Shown: positions 1-13,554 of the stretch, in pieces
How the letters are laid out: every line of letters starts with the position of its first letter
Numbering within the stretch: the stretch's first letter is position 1
Assembly (NCBI GenBank): GCA_036873755.1
Contig: JAVTVY010037147.1
Coordinates: forward strand, 94,375 to 158,374
Reading direction: 5' to 3'
DNA length: 64,000 nt
Origin: Hanleya hanleyi
Lineage: Eukaryota > Mollusca > Polyplacophora > Lepidopleurida > Hanleyidae
Made by a program: the position numbers and the translations under genes
The notes under the pieces: model-generated
Database searches by the model: none
Seen by the model: the letters and a program-made list of their open reading frames with translations, nothing else
Told to the model about the DNA's origin: nothing

Positions 1-1790
1 TGTTGGGATCACTTGGTGTTGAAAAATGGACAATGGTTAAGACTGACCTCGCAAAGTTAGGTATTTTTGGTTGAATTATGAAGTGTTTTAGTAAAATGTG
101 AGAATGGCCAGGCAATGTGAGGGCGGAGACGACGTGTGGCTTTATCTTTAGAACATTTGACGCTATTTTTGCGTGATTTGGTTACAGATTATTCGCTGTT
201 GTTTTCTAAATTTTACAGTTGTCTGCTATATATATATCGCTCGCTATAATATGCTATTGGGGCATGCTTCAAAGTTATGCCTGGAGAATACCCGTAACTA
301 ATCGAGGAATCGGGGGATTCCTATAGCTGTCCTCTGAAAAGGCCAAAATTATCAGAATATTGATACATTGGCTGACAGGGGTAGTGTTCTTTAAACCCCT
401 ATTCAGCCCCAATTGAAGCGACTCTATTCATCAATGCTTCAATCAGCCGCGTAATGTTGAATGATGACAAGGGACTCCGCTAACAGTGCTCCAGCCGCTG
501 GACGGAGGCTATATTGTATAGTTTTAACTAGACACACCTCCATTTTTCCATGTTTTGCATGGATTAATGGACATTTGGTCATATTTAGCCGAGCCCGAGA
601 ACACGAGATAATAGCCGAAGTGGTTAGGGATTACTTTAAGTGACTTTTTCCGTGATAATAAAGTGTTTGGCTTGAATAGATACGTTCGTTCTCGGCTAAT
701 GGCGAACAAAAATGGCAGGGGTCAACCTTTATTGGTGTAATTGGTTGGGGGGTGGGGTCAGAATTCGTTGTATAATTGAAACGTGCTGTTCTTCAGCTGC
801 AACTTCTGTGATTATATTTCATCAGAAATAGTTTTTCCGTAAAACAGTTCCAAATTTCACAGTTTCACGATTCTGTTTTTATGATAAAACCAAACATTAA
901 TCTTAAAAAATGATCAAAATAAGCGGTTTTGGGGGGTACCATTGTAAAAAAATCACCATAATTCATGAGAAAGGCTAAAGAGGTCGTTTCAGGTGTTGAA
1001 ATGTGGGCAAATGGGAGGAGCATCTTAGTAATTACTATTTGAGGCTCTGGTGATGGCTGCTCACGTCACACATGATAACATTGTTGACCCATGAATTTGC
1101 CTGAGGAAGTGAAAAAGTGCTGTATTTAGGTTGTGGTACATGAATTCGAAGCCCCATAATTCGTCGACCGCTCAGCGAATCTCACTGAAATTTCTCACAT
1201 TTTCTAGCCAGTCAACAAGGAATACCCATGCGTAGTTTGGACGGGACTGAGCAAAATTACCTACTCTAGTAGGTACCAGACCACTATTAAAAATAGTGCC
1301 GATCCGTTAACCACTTTAGGCAACCTCTGCCAGAGAATTGAATTGTTTTCAATATTTGTTCCAGTCTCTGTTGCGAGGAATAATTGAAGGCCAGTGGTGG
1401 GTGATTGAAGTATGATATGTGTTTGATTCCGCTGTGAGTTTGATTTTAACTCAAGGCCTATTAAGGAGTTGCTAAGAGGGACTATTTGGGTGCCTGTGCA
1501 CCGCTTTCTGGAAGCAGAGAAAAAAGCCAAAATTGTGACGTCATTTGTACGAGCGCGCATAACTCAAAATTTCGATGGGCGACCCCCGTCAAGAAGCCTG
1601 TCCGATTGTAGCGCTTGAATCTTTAAAGGTACTTCTTGCCGAAATATGGAAGTCTAGACTTAATTAATCATTCGGGGAGATGTAATTACGTTAGCAGCTT
1701 TTAACATTGCCGCCAATGTAAATTTTAATAGTGGTCTGGACCCTATATAGATCTGCTTGTAGGGGGAGATCACTCTTGTTGGACCGTTGC
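1..1790. other. No gene recognised
   Basis: AT-rich sequence with only short, unconvincing open frames (60-99 codons). I see no domain, splice pattern or repeat here that I can name. Confidence 0.5.
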
Positions 1791-1854
1791 CCGGAAGTGA
1801 CCTTTGACCGGGAAGTAACCTTTGATCCGGATGTGACCTTTGACCCGGATGTCA
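1791..1854 (+). repeat. Short minisatellite with ETS-like and nuclear-receptor-like half-sites
   Basis: Three to four imperfect copies of a 17-18 bp unit of the form CCGGAAGTGACCTTTGAC stand in tandem. Each unit contains CCGGAAGT, which resembles an ETS site, and TGACCTTTGACC, which resembles a DR1 nuclear-receptor element. Whether this is regulatory or simply a minisatellite cannot be told from the sequence. Confidence 0.6.
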
Positions 1855-3891
1855 CGCGATCAGCCTCACGCTTCACCCTCATTTTTAATAAGGAATTTCG
1901 TCTCATATAACTACTGACAGGCTTTCACACTTTATATAAAATGCTAATTATGGCAGAGCTATTAAAACCAACTACTGCCTAATTCGGAAAGGATGTTAAC
2001 TCCCTCGTTCCACTAAAGGCACAGGGAACGCCCGCTAAATACATGTACACTCTAGATCACATGATTAGGGCTGGAACGCTAAACGTGAAGTTCAATTTGA
2101 ACACATGTTTCGGTTTATAACCTAAACATCAATATGATTAAAACCTAAACACATGGGCGTTTAGGTTTAAACACATGTACATGTGCTCAAATCGAATCTC
2201 ACTTTAGTGTTTCGGCTAGCGATCAATCCATAAATATTTAATTACAATGCACTTAAAGGCCCTAAGAATCAATTTGAATAACTAATTATTTAATCATACT
2301 TGGATACCAAATAAATAATGTATATCAGAGCTATCGGTCATATATACAAAGTGTAGACAAATAATGCTCTAATATAATCAAACAAATAGTCTCGAAGTTT
2401 CAGAATCTATAAATTGAAATAATTGATTGCCAGAAACATACGTACATGCAACTGACCCGAAGAGCGGCATTGATGTAGAGATATCCTACCCTTGCCGCAA
2501 ACGTATAGTCTCAACGGAAAATGACACACTCAAGTATGTATTGATGAACACAAAATGAAAATCGAATGAATGTGCCACTTACCCGATAAACCCAGGGTGG
2601 TCGCCTTGTAAATCTCTCTCTCCCATGGCGCAAACACATCTCCATTTAAAGCTATTTTCCGTTCAAATGAACAGTTTTATTGTGGTGAGTCTTTCCGTCA
2701 ATACAAAATTTGATGAATGCGTGCCTTGGTATGGAAATTACATTAAAAATCCCACAAAGAACACATCTACATGTATGAATTACAAAGGAATACTGCACGA
2801 TCATTCACAATTTATTTACGATATAATTTTCACAATATTTCACAGTGTAATTCATCGTACAGAGTACTAGTGATTTTCGGATTGAAACAGTTACCGTATT
2901 CGAAGGTCGTTTAATGAACAATCACCGATATGTTTAACAAATCCACGAGCTAAAACTCGCACTTATCAGCAATTCTTCTTCGCAGTGACATGGTTGAAAA
3001 TGTAGTTTAGAGTAAATGTTGAGCGCCTAACAAGACTAATCTGTGAAATTCGAAAGTGCCGTGTGATGGACTTTCAAATAGGACAGCAGAATGAAATATC
3101 GCTTTAAATAATTAAGACTAGTTAGATAATGCAAAAGATAATAACTAACTTGCTGACGCCACATTCAGTGCAAACACAAGAATCAGCGGGCGGAGATATT
3201 AAAAGAGAAAGCGCTTTCATAAGCTAACCGTCTATAACAATACAAACCTCAGTTTGAATTTCTTAAACTCGTACAGGGAAATGTACTCAGCTGTAGTAAC
3301 AACAACGACAAAATCTTCTCTTCTTTATCTCAGAAGAGAAACAGGCTGTTTAGCAGCTTTAACTAATTTTGACTCGCGTACAAACCGTTTGTATGAGTGA
3401 TCATCGCGATGTCAAACCTGTTACTCTCCATAAATCCACATAAACCAATTATATAAACAGGTTCATTCAAGTTGATATCATGGTAATACACGTCTGTGTG
3501 ACTGGAAGACAAGTGCATGTGATTTCAGTTCCAATAACTCCATAATCTCCTGGGTACTGCGGACAAATTGGAGGACAAGGAGCGTATGAAAGGGGATGGA
3601 AAAGGCGGGACGGGGAAGGGGGGAACACATGCTATCAATTGTCTCAACTTCTTACACACCATGTATACGTCCAGATACATATTTGGTGAATATAATATCG
3701 CGCCAGGAGGAAAACTGTATATATCCATATTACTTAGAATAACGATAGTCAAACTGAAATCGACTACTGAATAACACGGTAGGTTAAACCGGCATGATTG
3801 TAACATAATAATTTGAATAAATTAACAAATTATGGCACCCATGACCTGATTTAGAGATCATGGGTTCAGAGATAATATTATTATATTACCA
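1855..3891. other. No gene recognised
   Basis: AT-rich non-coding sequence with a few short open frames (81, 93 and 68 codons) that lack domain signatures. One near 3.53-3.81 kb overlaps a purine-rich run and is probably compositional. Confidence 0.5.
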
Positions 3892-4101
3892 GCATGATGT
3901 CTTGCCGGCATCATTGAAAACTGTTGACCGCTTCTCTCTTGCAGGAAACAAGCCTATGTTTTTGTATACTATGATTGTCTTTTTGAATTTGGTGCTAATA
4001 CTGTTATATGGAAAATGGAATAGGTCTTTGGATTATGGACGCGGATATTCTCTAATGGACGACGGCTGGATTAAGAATGACGGACTAGACGCTTGTAATT
4101 G
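3892..4101 (+). mobile_element. 5'-truncated 3' tail of the permuted Penelope-like element
   Basis: About 210 bp matches the 3' end of the full element at 40.9-45.9 kb, from the word CATGATGTCTTGCCGGC to the terminal GACGCTTGTAATT. The short open frame over it is not a protein gene, because in longer copies this part lies downstream of the RT stop codon. Truncation from the 5' side is expected for target-primed retroelements. Confidence 0.85.
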
Positions 4102-6035
4102 GGCCATTGGCCGTCACGTGATATCTCGCAGTATATTATATATTCACCCGCCAAAATGTTATATCTCCGACAGGTGACTATAAATTTCCTTAAGGTCACT
4201 GGTGGAAAATTGTCGTGTTTGAAGGGGACGGGAGGGGGGGGGGGAGGAGGAGGACTCGGCGCAACTTAGAACATGATGAGTGGATGAAGGCAGCTTTCAA
4301 CAAACATGGTAGACTATGAGGTTTGAGATATTCCTACCAGAAATCTTCAGAATAATCGTTTTCCATAATATAATTACCGTCTTTTCATGTTGACCTGAGA
4401 GAACAAAATTCATCGAGGCCAAATGTGCTATTCTTGAGATAGCAATTGATGTAAACATGCGTATTAAGGAAGTAGATCACATTCAGTACTGTAAGACTGA
4501 AGGTACTGAAAAACCTTCAGTATTTAGGCTAGGATAAGACGTGGGGCGTAGATATGGAGAATTGGAGTGGAAGTAGGAGGATCTTGGGGATCATCTTCCA
4601 GGTATTTGTAAGCTTGCTTTTTATGGGAATTGAATTAGTATGAATTTCTTCGGGGCACCAAAACCATAATATTCAGTCTAAGGAACATATCAATATATTA
4701 TTTATATTCACCCTATTGCGAGCAAGTTTAGAAAAAAATTCCAGAAACTCTGATATAGTTCCATAAGCTCATGAACGTGAATTACTCCCTTAATACTAAT
4801 AAACTGTGAAAGTGGTGATATTTAGTGCAACGGTCTAATCGTTCGAGCGTAAAACTATCCGAAAATCGTGTGTGATCTCCCAAATTCTATATTTTGAATC
4901 TGTACTAAATTGATAACCTTCAAACTGAATATAAAGAATATGATATGGATTTCAGTCTACGCCGGAGAGTCAGCTTATAGTTAGATCTGATTGACATGAA
5001 TGCACCGATCAGATTCTGGTTCGTATGATTTCACTTTGCCCTATTTTTTCAACCCGCGACAATATTTGGAGCTGGCGATTCCTGACACAATTTTACTATA
5101 TTTTCCCAGTATTCAGTGAAACTGTCATTATGCTTAGAATAATATATAATTTATCAAATACTACATGAAAATAAACCATCTATCACCAGTCCAAAATGAT
5201 TGTCCTGGGTTATAAGATAGGGCAAAGTGAAATTATACGAACCACTAGCTGAACATCTGTAGGACAATCTTCCCTCTCCAGGCAACTACCCCAGGACGTA
5301 TTCCACCCGATAAATTCCTCCAGGACAATTCCCCATCGTCAATTTTTACCCCCTCCCCAGCCAACCCCCCCCCCCCACCGATAATCCCCTCCCAATGTTA
5401 AAACGATCAAATATCACCAGGAAAGGGAAATACATGTATTGTATTGTTCTGAGAGCCATAATCTCATCACTGTCGGATGTTAAATACGACATGATAAACA
5501 GTTATACAGGTGCTCAAAATACTACCAAACAAAGGAAATATTGCAAAGTTCTTCACTTCTATCGTAAACACGGAACGTGGATAATTGAATGGCAAGATTA
5601 TGAGCTAATTGTGTTTCTCATAATCGTGCTAATCTCGTATAGTACATGTTTTGTAGGACCCCAGGATTTTAAAAGGATAGCACAACGTAGGATGAAGACA
5701 TTCTGAAATAATAATACAACATGAGCTTGAATGTATATAATACGTATTCCACCGAATAGATTTGACCGGATTAATGCATGAATATCTATTAACAGCTTAT
5801 AAATGTACATGCGCCAAGATACAAAAGTGTGTAATACTATATTCATATACATGTATATTTATATAATGGCCCTAAATAAGACACTTTCATTTCCTCACCC
5901 CAAAAAGGTCGAAAACATGAATTTCCACATAACAGATTACGTTTTCATTATATCAGTTCAAACTCCATCACAATATTTTCTTCAATTTTCTGAATGTACC
6001 AAAAAATGTACGCTATATTTGGACCAAGATTGATC
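4102..6035. other. No gene recognised
   Basis: Non-coding AT-rich stretch. It contains a G-rich homopolymer run near 4.23-4.26 kb and C-rich runs near 5.34-5.39 kb. Open frames of 103 and 84 codons on opposite strands overlap each other and show no family features. Confidence 0.5.
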
Positions 6036-6189
6036 TCTAGGTCGCGCATCCCGAAATGTCCGCTATCGCAAACACTCCTTCACTGTGCATGCGCATACTG
6101 ACGAAATTTGTACCCTGAACCGCCCCCAGTCGTAGTCTACATGCCGAGTCCTTCATGATGAGGCATGAACCCGCACGGCCCATGTAGAG

Positions 6190-6465
6190 CCCATGTAAAC
6201 CAATTTGACCGGGGTTATTTTTGGATGCAAAGTTCTTATTCTGCATTTTATTTTTTCCAGAAGAAATCCTAGTTGTGTATCTACCCACCTATCACGTGGC
6301 CGACCTCGACGAGCGCTTCAAGTCGAGACCTAGTCCGAGTCCTTAGGACCCCATATTGGCCCACCTTGACCCATTTGACTGAGTGTCCGGTCCGTTTTTT
6401 ATCCCCATTTCGTTCCAGAAAAGCCCTAGTTATACATCTACCTTAATCAGCCACGTGACCTCTTC
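6190..6465 (+). repeat. Two-unit degenerate direct repeat
   Basis: Two diverged units about 160 bp apart share the order CCCAT..., TTTGAC, TTCCAGAA, then CCTAGTT-TA-ATCTACC and a CACGTG-containing end (around 6.19-6.30 and 6.35-6.46 kb). No coding content was recognised. Confidence 0.45.
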
Positions 6466-6540
6466 TCTATTTTCCACAATGACATGGCAACTCCTTCACC
6501 GACCATGGACTTTGACCCGGCCGTGATCTCTAACGGACGC

Positions 6541-7316
6541 GACGTTATCCATCATACGCATCGCAATCTCCCCCCTCCCCAACCTTAAAATTGATAAGAG
6601 ATTTCACCTTAATATACTACTGGCCTGTAGGTCATATGAATACTTGTCACTACACCAGCAGCTTCTCTCGCCACGTTTATATTTTGCGTTCAACTAATAC
6701 AATAATTCATAGAAATAATAAATAATCTGTTCCGAGTTATGCTGAATAGGCTGAATGTGAATACCGAAATAATTATATTCATGATTCATGGATAAGGAAA
6801 CACCTGTACGGGCGATGTCATTCCATCGTCACAACTGAGGTTTATCATCGGCCTAGACGCTGTCCCTTTCTATCCCATTAAAGTCTTCGTTCAAAAAGAC
6901 CATCCCTGCTATGCGCCGATATTACTATGAAAAAAATCACATGAAGTGACCTCCCACATCTCTGAGACCACACTGGAATACATACGCCGAGCAAATATGT
7001 TAAATCCGGATTCAGGCGAAGTTAGCCACATTAGCTTTGCATATAAATTTCTTTAAAAATAGCCTAAATATTCATGCTACTACATGAGCCGGATATACCC
7101 GATCATTATCCTTCACTCTCTTTCTCCAATAGATCGGAGCCATTGGAACTAAGCCGGAATCACGAGAATCGTCAAATAGCATGTATTTGTATTACTGTTC
7201 TTGTATTCCAATGCCTTCACATACAATAAACTCGAATGCTACGAAATAAATTAGGATACACACATGTTAATAGCCTTCTTTTGTTTAAGCGCAGTAATCC
7301 GTAATTTCGAGCCCTC
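6541..7316. other. No gene recognised
   Basis: AT-rich sequence. No domain-bearing frame or repeat stands out. Confidence 0.45.
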
Positions 7317-7430
7317 AGTAGCAGCGCGGTAGCAGTGCGGTGGCAATGCGGTAGCAATGCGGTGACAACGCGGCACCAACGCAGCAGCAACGCAGCAGCG
7401 ATGCGGTAGAGGCACAGCAGCAGCACCTTA
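7317..7430 (+). repeat. GC-rich 9-mer minisatellite
   Basis: Degenerate tandem units of the form GTAGCAATGCG / GCAGCAACGC run for about 110 bp. The minus-strand open frame across it (85 codons, leucine, alanine and arginine rich) is a by-product of the repeat. Confidence 0.65.
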
Positions 7431-9130
7431 ATCACCGCGGTAGAGTGACATTTAATGAGAGCGGTACTGTACAACTGATTTATCGGTTGATTTCAGGCAG
7501 ATTTCCTCGGCTTGCCTACTAACTGGTTAATTATTAAACAAAACACGATAAACGGCTATATTATATGTTATCGTCAATGTTCCTAGGTCCCGTTGTCCAT
7601 ATATGGAAGTAATATGGACATAGCGAGTCGTCGTTTGACAAAACGATCTGGCAATTGAATCCTTCCACTCGAATGCCCCGATCATAATTTTCACTTAGTT
7701 TGCGATAAAGCACGACCAATGGCACCATTTATATTTTATTTCTTCTAAGCGACTGATTCTACGAACACACATATATATATATACGAGAAATAATGTACAT
7801 CATGTTAATTGCATGCGCACAATAATGAAATGATTAACGTGATAATGTATTTTTCTGATTTGGCGTCAGATATTTGAATGTAATACTGCTGATAGTAATC
7901 CGCAGATGCTACATTTGTAGAAAAAAACTTTTGCTTGGTATATTTCTTCGCGTTACGTCAAATGTGTTACGAGAGGGAGACATCGTGATGTCGTCCTGGC
8001 TTCCCTGTAAAGGTTTGACCGTTTATGATATGTTATGCTTTTTGGCACTACTATTTGCATGGACCATAAAGCTCTTAACGAATGATAATGGTTTTGAAAA
8101 ATTTAAAACCGGAATGGGGGTAGGCGTAATTCAGCCCTCATATTTTTATTACCCCTGCACTTCGCGATCTGAAACTCCCACAAATTTACCTCCGAATAAT
8201 GACCTTTCAGATAAAACAGTCCAAATTCCTCTAGCTAATATAGCCACGTCATAGTGACGTCGTAAGCTCGAGAAGCCTTTGTCTCTTGAATTTTGGGAAA
8301 TATTTTCTCCAATTTTCTGTGTTTCTTTCGCAGTAATCCATTCTTGATGATATTTGACATATGATCATGAAAGAGATATATCTACCGTTTAATTCTAGAC
8401 CAGATACGTCTTTCTACTAAGTCCCGTTTGACCTCAGCATGGATTCATATAGATGTTATCCGGTCATGACACCATTAAATCCAAATGGAGGTAGGGGAGA
8501 TTACCCTGCCATATTTTCTTTAGTTCGCGGTTTATCATACTGAAATGCTTCAGACATTGCTTCAGGATATCGACCTGACAGATAGAGTAATCAGACTTCC
8601 GGTAACTGCTTCAGTTTCGTCTCTATGGCGTCATGAATCTAGAAATTGTATTTTTCCTCTATTTGTGTCTAATTATCGCGCCATGTTCTGTTTTTTTTCT
8701 TTCTTTATTTCTATAAAATGTTCCGCTTATATCTGGACAGTGTTTCAAAGGGTATCATTTGAACCAAGTGTTGTACAGAAGTAAATTAATATAATTTTGT
8801 GGGTGACAAACTAATAATCTGGCCTGAAATAAGACAGAACACAAAATCTGATTGAGTGTGTCCCACAAAAATCGGGGTTAGTTGGAATTCCTCATGTCTC
8901 TTGTCCACTCAAGGTTATATTGTGAAAACTTGGATTATAATGGAGTTTGCATCGGTATACGTAACTTTAAGAAAATCATAGTACGGGATTGGGAGGAAAC
9001 ATTAATTGTAATGAATAAGAAACGATTTTATTACTGTTTGCTCAATCTTGTTTGCAATGAAATATGGGTAGAATCGAAGTGGCGACCGTGTTGGGATGGT
9101 CTGATATCTCGGTAAACTAAGATGGTATAG
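7431..9130. other. No gene recognised; one unassigned 126-codon frame
   Basis: The longest frame, at 7874-8254 (+), encodes 126 residues with one hydrophobic stretch around residues 50-65. It has no recognisable motif and no splice context, so I do not call it a gene. The rest is AT-rich and non-coding. Confidence 0.4.
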
Positions 9131-9350
9131 GGGCCGTGAGGATACTTCATAGTCTCCACGTGAACATCTGCAATAAAAGCGCGGCCGAGATACTTAGGCT
9201 ACGTTCGAGAATCCACCTCATTCTTGGGTCTGAATGTGAGGTACCGAGGGAAGCCGAGTCATATGATGGCCTTTTAGTTGCCAGACGTCGTCAGTTTCCC
9301 CCACATTTCTGCATATCGCTCCAATGTATTACCTGTATATGTTAGGTATC
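9131..9350 (+). repeat. Diverged direct repeat, copy 1
   Basis: About 220 bp starting GGGGCCGTG-AG-AT-CTTCATA and running through ATATCGCTCCAAT. It matches the copy at 9.64-9.85 kb in the same orientation with scattered substitutions and small indels. The open frames over both copies are unrelated, which argues against a coding repeat. Confidence 0.6.
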
Positions 9351-9636
9351 TGCTGCAGGACTGTTAGTCTCCGAGGCCCGCCCCTGTACATGTCATTCGA
9401 CAAATACGTGTAGGTTTATTATTTTGGTGGGAAATTTAAGCCGTACGACGTCGGGCATTACAGGTTAGTTTTTCAGGGTATTCTTGCATTCACCATGATT
9501 ACCTCATGCTGAGACATTTACGCCATCAGGCGTCCTCGTTGCGCATCCATTAACAACAGACGAGTTATTTGTTTGAGCTGATCTGTCATCACAGCGCCCG
9601 AGCTAGTGTATCTAAATCCGCTTAAGCCGGTGCTAA

Positions 9637-9853
9637 GGGCCGTGTAGATGCTTCATATTCTTCACATGAGCAGCTGCAATAACAGCGCGGCTGAGATACT
9701 AAGGCTAAGTCCACCGTTTTCTCGGGTCTGAGGTCTGAATGTGAGGTGTCGAGAAAAGCTTGTGGTTGAGTCATATGGTTGCTTTTTAGCCGCCAAATGT
9801 CAGTTCGTGCCACCTCTTGTATATCGCTCCAATTAATCGCATATATACATCTC
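9637..9853 (+). repeat. Diverged direct repeat, copy 2
   Basis: Second copy of the 9.13-kb repeat, about 500 bp downstream. Shared landmarks in order are GGCCGTG, CTTCATA, GCAATAA-AGCGCGGC, GAGATACT-AGGCTA, GTCTGAATGTGAGGT, GAGTCATATG and ATATCGCTCCAAT. Confidence 0.6.
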
Positions 9854-11510
9854 GTTTTAACGAGACTGGCCTGATATTTGCAAAAATGGACAGAAGAGGG
9901 ATGCGCAAATACCTGACGGCAAGATAACACAGCCTTACAATGTAACTAGATTTTAGCTAATTTTTGTTTTTGGCTATAACGTCTGAGGCTGTTCAATCTG
10001 ATTAAAATTAAATCCTGTCTGCTCCCTGATTTGGATATGTCGCTTGAAGGATCTAACAGGCTTGCAGTAACTCGAGTGACAACCAATCCTGAGAACAGTT
10101 CATAGAGCTTTGTAGGGAACATTAATGATAGAGAAATTTTTATTGGCTCAGTCTTTGGTGTAAACGTTAGGGTAAACGGACGCTGTGGCCCTATCTTCCC
10201 TCCTCGACTGCAAGTGAACTAGTCCAGATGCGACCATGATGTCATAATGCTATTAAATATTCATGGTAAGGGCGCTCAGAACACCAAGTTCAATTGTAAT
10301 ACTTAATATTCTATAATGTACGATTGGAGAGAATTGATAGGATATCAATTTATTAAGATTGGGGGTTGTTTGGATATCATGTGTTTTCACATAATGTTCA
10401 AATGAATAACGTATTCAGAACGTGACTGATACTCTGGATACGACTTGGAATTCATTCGGATAAAGAATAATGGTCAGTGATTTCGGAGTTTATGTATAGA
10501 ATATCATTATGTCTTATGTCACAGTGTAATAGAACGTTCCCATACCGTATATCTAGCTTCAAGAATGAAACCAAAGAAACTGACAAGTATCCATTTTCGA
10601 ATGAGATATATTTATCGATTTAATTTATATGAACTGAGGTACACATTTTCAATTTCGACCATCCACATTTTTCTTTGATGTGGATGTTTAGAACGAATTA
10701 GGTCTTTGGATATACACGTTGGGTGGGCACGGGTTTCTGCTGCTTCAATGCATTTTGTCTCACTTCATGCATCATATTTGAAAATAGTTTGATGGGATCT
10801 GCCTTTCGTCTTCTCTCAATACTTTCTGGCCTGAATCCATTCCTTTCATTTCATGTAACATTCATTCATTTCATCTAGCAAGTTAACTGGTTTTCTCTAA
10901 TTAGATATCGAAAAATTGGTGAGATTAGAAAAGTTGAATCCATCTTCTTTCTGTATGTCCATAATTTCGACATGGCACTGATGGAGTTAACAAATGCAAG
11001 CGGCAACTTTATATAGACCTGTTCAATACATGCAAGCGGCAACTTCATGTAAAGTCGTTCTTGGATAAGAGTTGACCACTAGCAGCTAGTTGATAATCCT
11101 TAACCTAAGTCGAGCAGAGTTTAACATGTGTGAAACATATTAAACACATACCATAATAAAACGTAACATTAAACGGGCGGTGAGAAAACGAAGCCGGCGT
11201 ACTGACAAGAAGTCGTATTACCCCACCGACAAATATATTGACTGCATATTTCTAAAAAACATCACAAGAACCAAAAGTGACCACCGTGATGATTTTTATC
11301 TCAACCCCGTTTTTATTGTGACTGTTCATGTGGATATATTCAATGACATGACCACGCGGCCCCTAACACTGACTTGGGCTGTATTAGATACAAATATTTC
11401 AGAGCGACGATATATAGCCCTGTAACACTGAGTATGCTATAAAGAATATACAAGAGAGTTCAAAACAGACATTACAGAGACTTCATTCCAGAAGTATTGG
11501 AAGTTTGATT
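9854..11510. other. No gene recognised
   Basis: Non-coding. A short duplicated word, ATGCAAGCGGCAACTT, occurs at about 10994 and 11032. A short frame at 11.18-11.43 kb has no recognisable features. Confidence 0.45.
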
Positions 11511-11539
11511 TCTCGTTTTGCTCAACTATAGTATCCAAC

Positions 11540-12440
11540 CACAAAGTGTTAAAAGTTTGAGCTCTCTAGGCCCAAGTGTGAAGAAGATATCGAAGCATAA
11601 TCACCCCTACCCCCATTCCTTGTTTGTTTTTGTGTTACTTCGAGAGCATTGGGAGAAGACATCATGCGACCTTACTCATTGCCGTAGACGTCAACACCCC
11701 GTTTCAAGTAAGTCATGCATTCGTGTTCTTGAATGCACACATCACGCAAAAGCTAACAGGGTAACAATACACCGCTGGAAAATTACAACAAAAGGTCCAG
11801 AAAAAATACTTCCATGGTGACAATAACGACACAGTGACACCAACATTGAAGATAATCGGAATCGGATTGCTTTATCTGAATGATCCGTACACAGACTAAA
11901 TATGTGTTAAATTTCATTGCGTTAGGATAGGAGAGAAATAAAATATTAGAACGTAATCACCCCTACCCCTATTTCGGCTTCATATTTCCCATGCTCTGGT
12001 GCCGTTAAACATGGTTATGTGGCATCCATGAAGTGCATATTAGATGGTTACACCAGGTCTAGAATTAACGAAGAGAGGATTATCTTTCACAAATACAAAT
12101 CAGGCAGAATGCAAAAAGAGTTTCTGCAACTGCAAAACAAAAAATTGAGTCTCATTTCTAAAAAAATCGAGGAAAAATGTACCCTCCAATTTATTACCTC
12201 AGGCGTAACTTGGATTACGTTATCTAATAGAACATTATTCAGAGGTCAGGTATGAGAAGTTACAGAAAGTTTAGTGCAAGAATAAAAAAGATATACGTTC
12301 ATAAATACCCCTACCCCCATTTTAGAGTTAATTTTGTTTTGTTCAGACAGCGATGAACAAATGCCTGCTGTGACCTTAGCCACCACCGTAGATGCCTACA
12401 TCAGGTCTAGAACTGACCAGCAGATGATACTCGTTCATAA
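11540..12440 (+). repeat. Degenerate tandem repeat, period about 350 bp
   Basis: Three diverged units are marked by ATCACCCCTACCCCCATT-like words at about 11603, 11956 and 12307. A second shared landmark, CA-CAGGTCTAGAA-T-A, occurs at about 12050 and 12405. Short open frames in the units differ in reading frame, so I treat this as non-coding. Confidence 0.45.
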
Positions 12441-13017
12441 ACAGTGATCAAACTAAATCTACGCGGGGGGTGCTACGAAAACCTTATTTAGACCCCTTTT
12501 TGCGATTTGGCTACCGGACTAGAGCAGTATGCGCAAAGAAAAACAATGAAGAACAACAGACTGAAATATATCAAGAAACATAGGAAATTCATGAATGGGG
12601 CAGAAGCAGTACGGATTGATAACAAGTGCTAATAGGTTTGACCAGAAAGAGGATAATTATACTACTCATTGTTAATATGGCCAGCTAAATCAAGTTGAAA
12701 CCTGCTTTTTTAAAAATGTTGTTATCCATTTCTGTAAACCCTAACAACTTATTGCTATATATTATCGCACTTACTTGTATTTTCTCACTCACAGAAGAAC
12801 ATCGAAAGATGGGATAGCGCTTTGAGGGAAATACAGTTTCGGTAATTTCTCGCCATGCTATATTCGTATAGTGTTTTTTCTTGAAATATTTCACCACTCA
12901 CAAAGTCAGTTTCTCTGCATCACATATATATATATATAATTTGTTTATGCTCTAGCGAAAACAACAAAATTGAGTGAATAAACAATTTGGATTGAACAGC
13001 ATGATAATAAAAGCCTG
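12441..13017. other. No gene recognised
   Basis: AT-rich. A 70-codon minus-strand frame at 12.69-12.90 kb has no recognisable features. Confidence 0.45.
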
Positions 13018-13554
13018 TTAACCCTATCTGGCCTGGGCGATTTGCGGTGTACCGCAGTCTTTGGGGGGGGGGGAAGTCCCCCCTATATATTTTCGCTATC
13101 GCTAAGGCTAAAGGGCTGAAACTTACCACAATACATCTTTGGGTCAAGCTCTGAAAGAAAATGTAAAAAAAAAATCCAAGATGGCCGCCATGATGACGTC
13201 ACTCATTTTCAAAGAGCGCATTTTTATTTTTGTTTTTTCTTCGCAAAAACTGCATGATAAATTAGTAAATAATCATCTGATATGAAATAAAATAGGTTTT
13301 ACCCACTTTTCCATGCAGAAATGTAAAATTTTTGAAGAAATATGACGAAAACATCACTTTTCTGATACCCCACATGGACGCCATTTTGAATTTACCCATG
13401 ATCCTCTGCTCGGGGGTCATGCAAATAGGCTCACAATGACTCCAATATAATAATCGAAAATAGTGACGGAGTTTCAGCTCTCAAGTTTTTGTTGTTCCGG
13501 AGATAAGAGCAAAAAACCAACAGGGGGTCCCCCGTACAGGCCAAGTAGGGCTAA
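13018..13554 (+). mobile_element. TTAA-flanked MITE, copy 1
   Basis: About 540 bp bounded by TTAACCCTATCTGGCCTG on the left. The inverted form CAGGCCAAGTAGGGCTAA is on the right. The ends are imperfect inverted repeats of about 17 bp, with TTAA on the left and a decayed CTAA on the right. TTAA target sites are typical of piggyBac- and Kolobok-type DNA transposons; assignment to either is inference. There is no transposase frame inside. Internal landmarks include AAGATGGCCGCCAT and TGTTGTTCCGGAGATA. Confidence 0.6.

Noticed and set aside
7874..8254. 126-codon frame with one hydrophobic stretch
   Set aside because: No motif, no splice or promoter context, and AT-rich composition. It could occur by chance in 64 kb.
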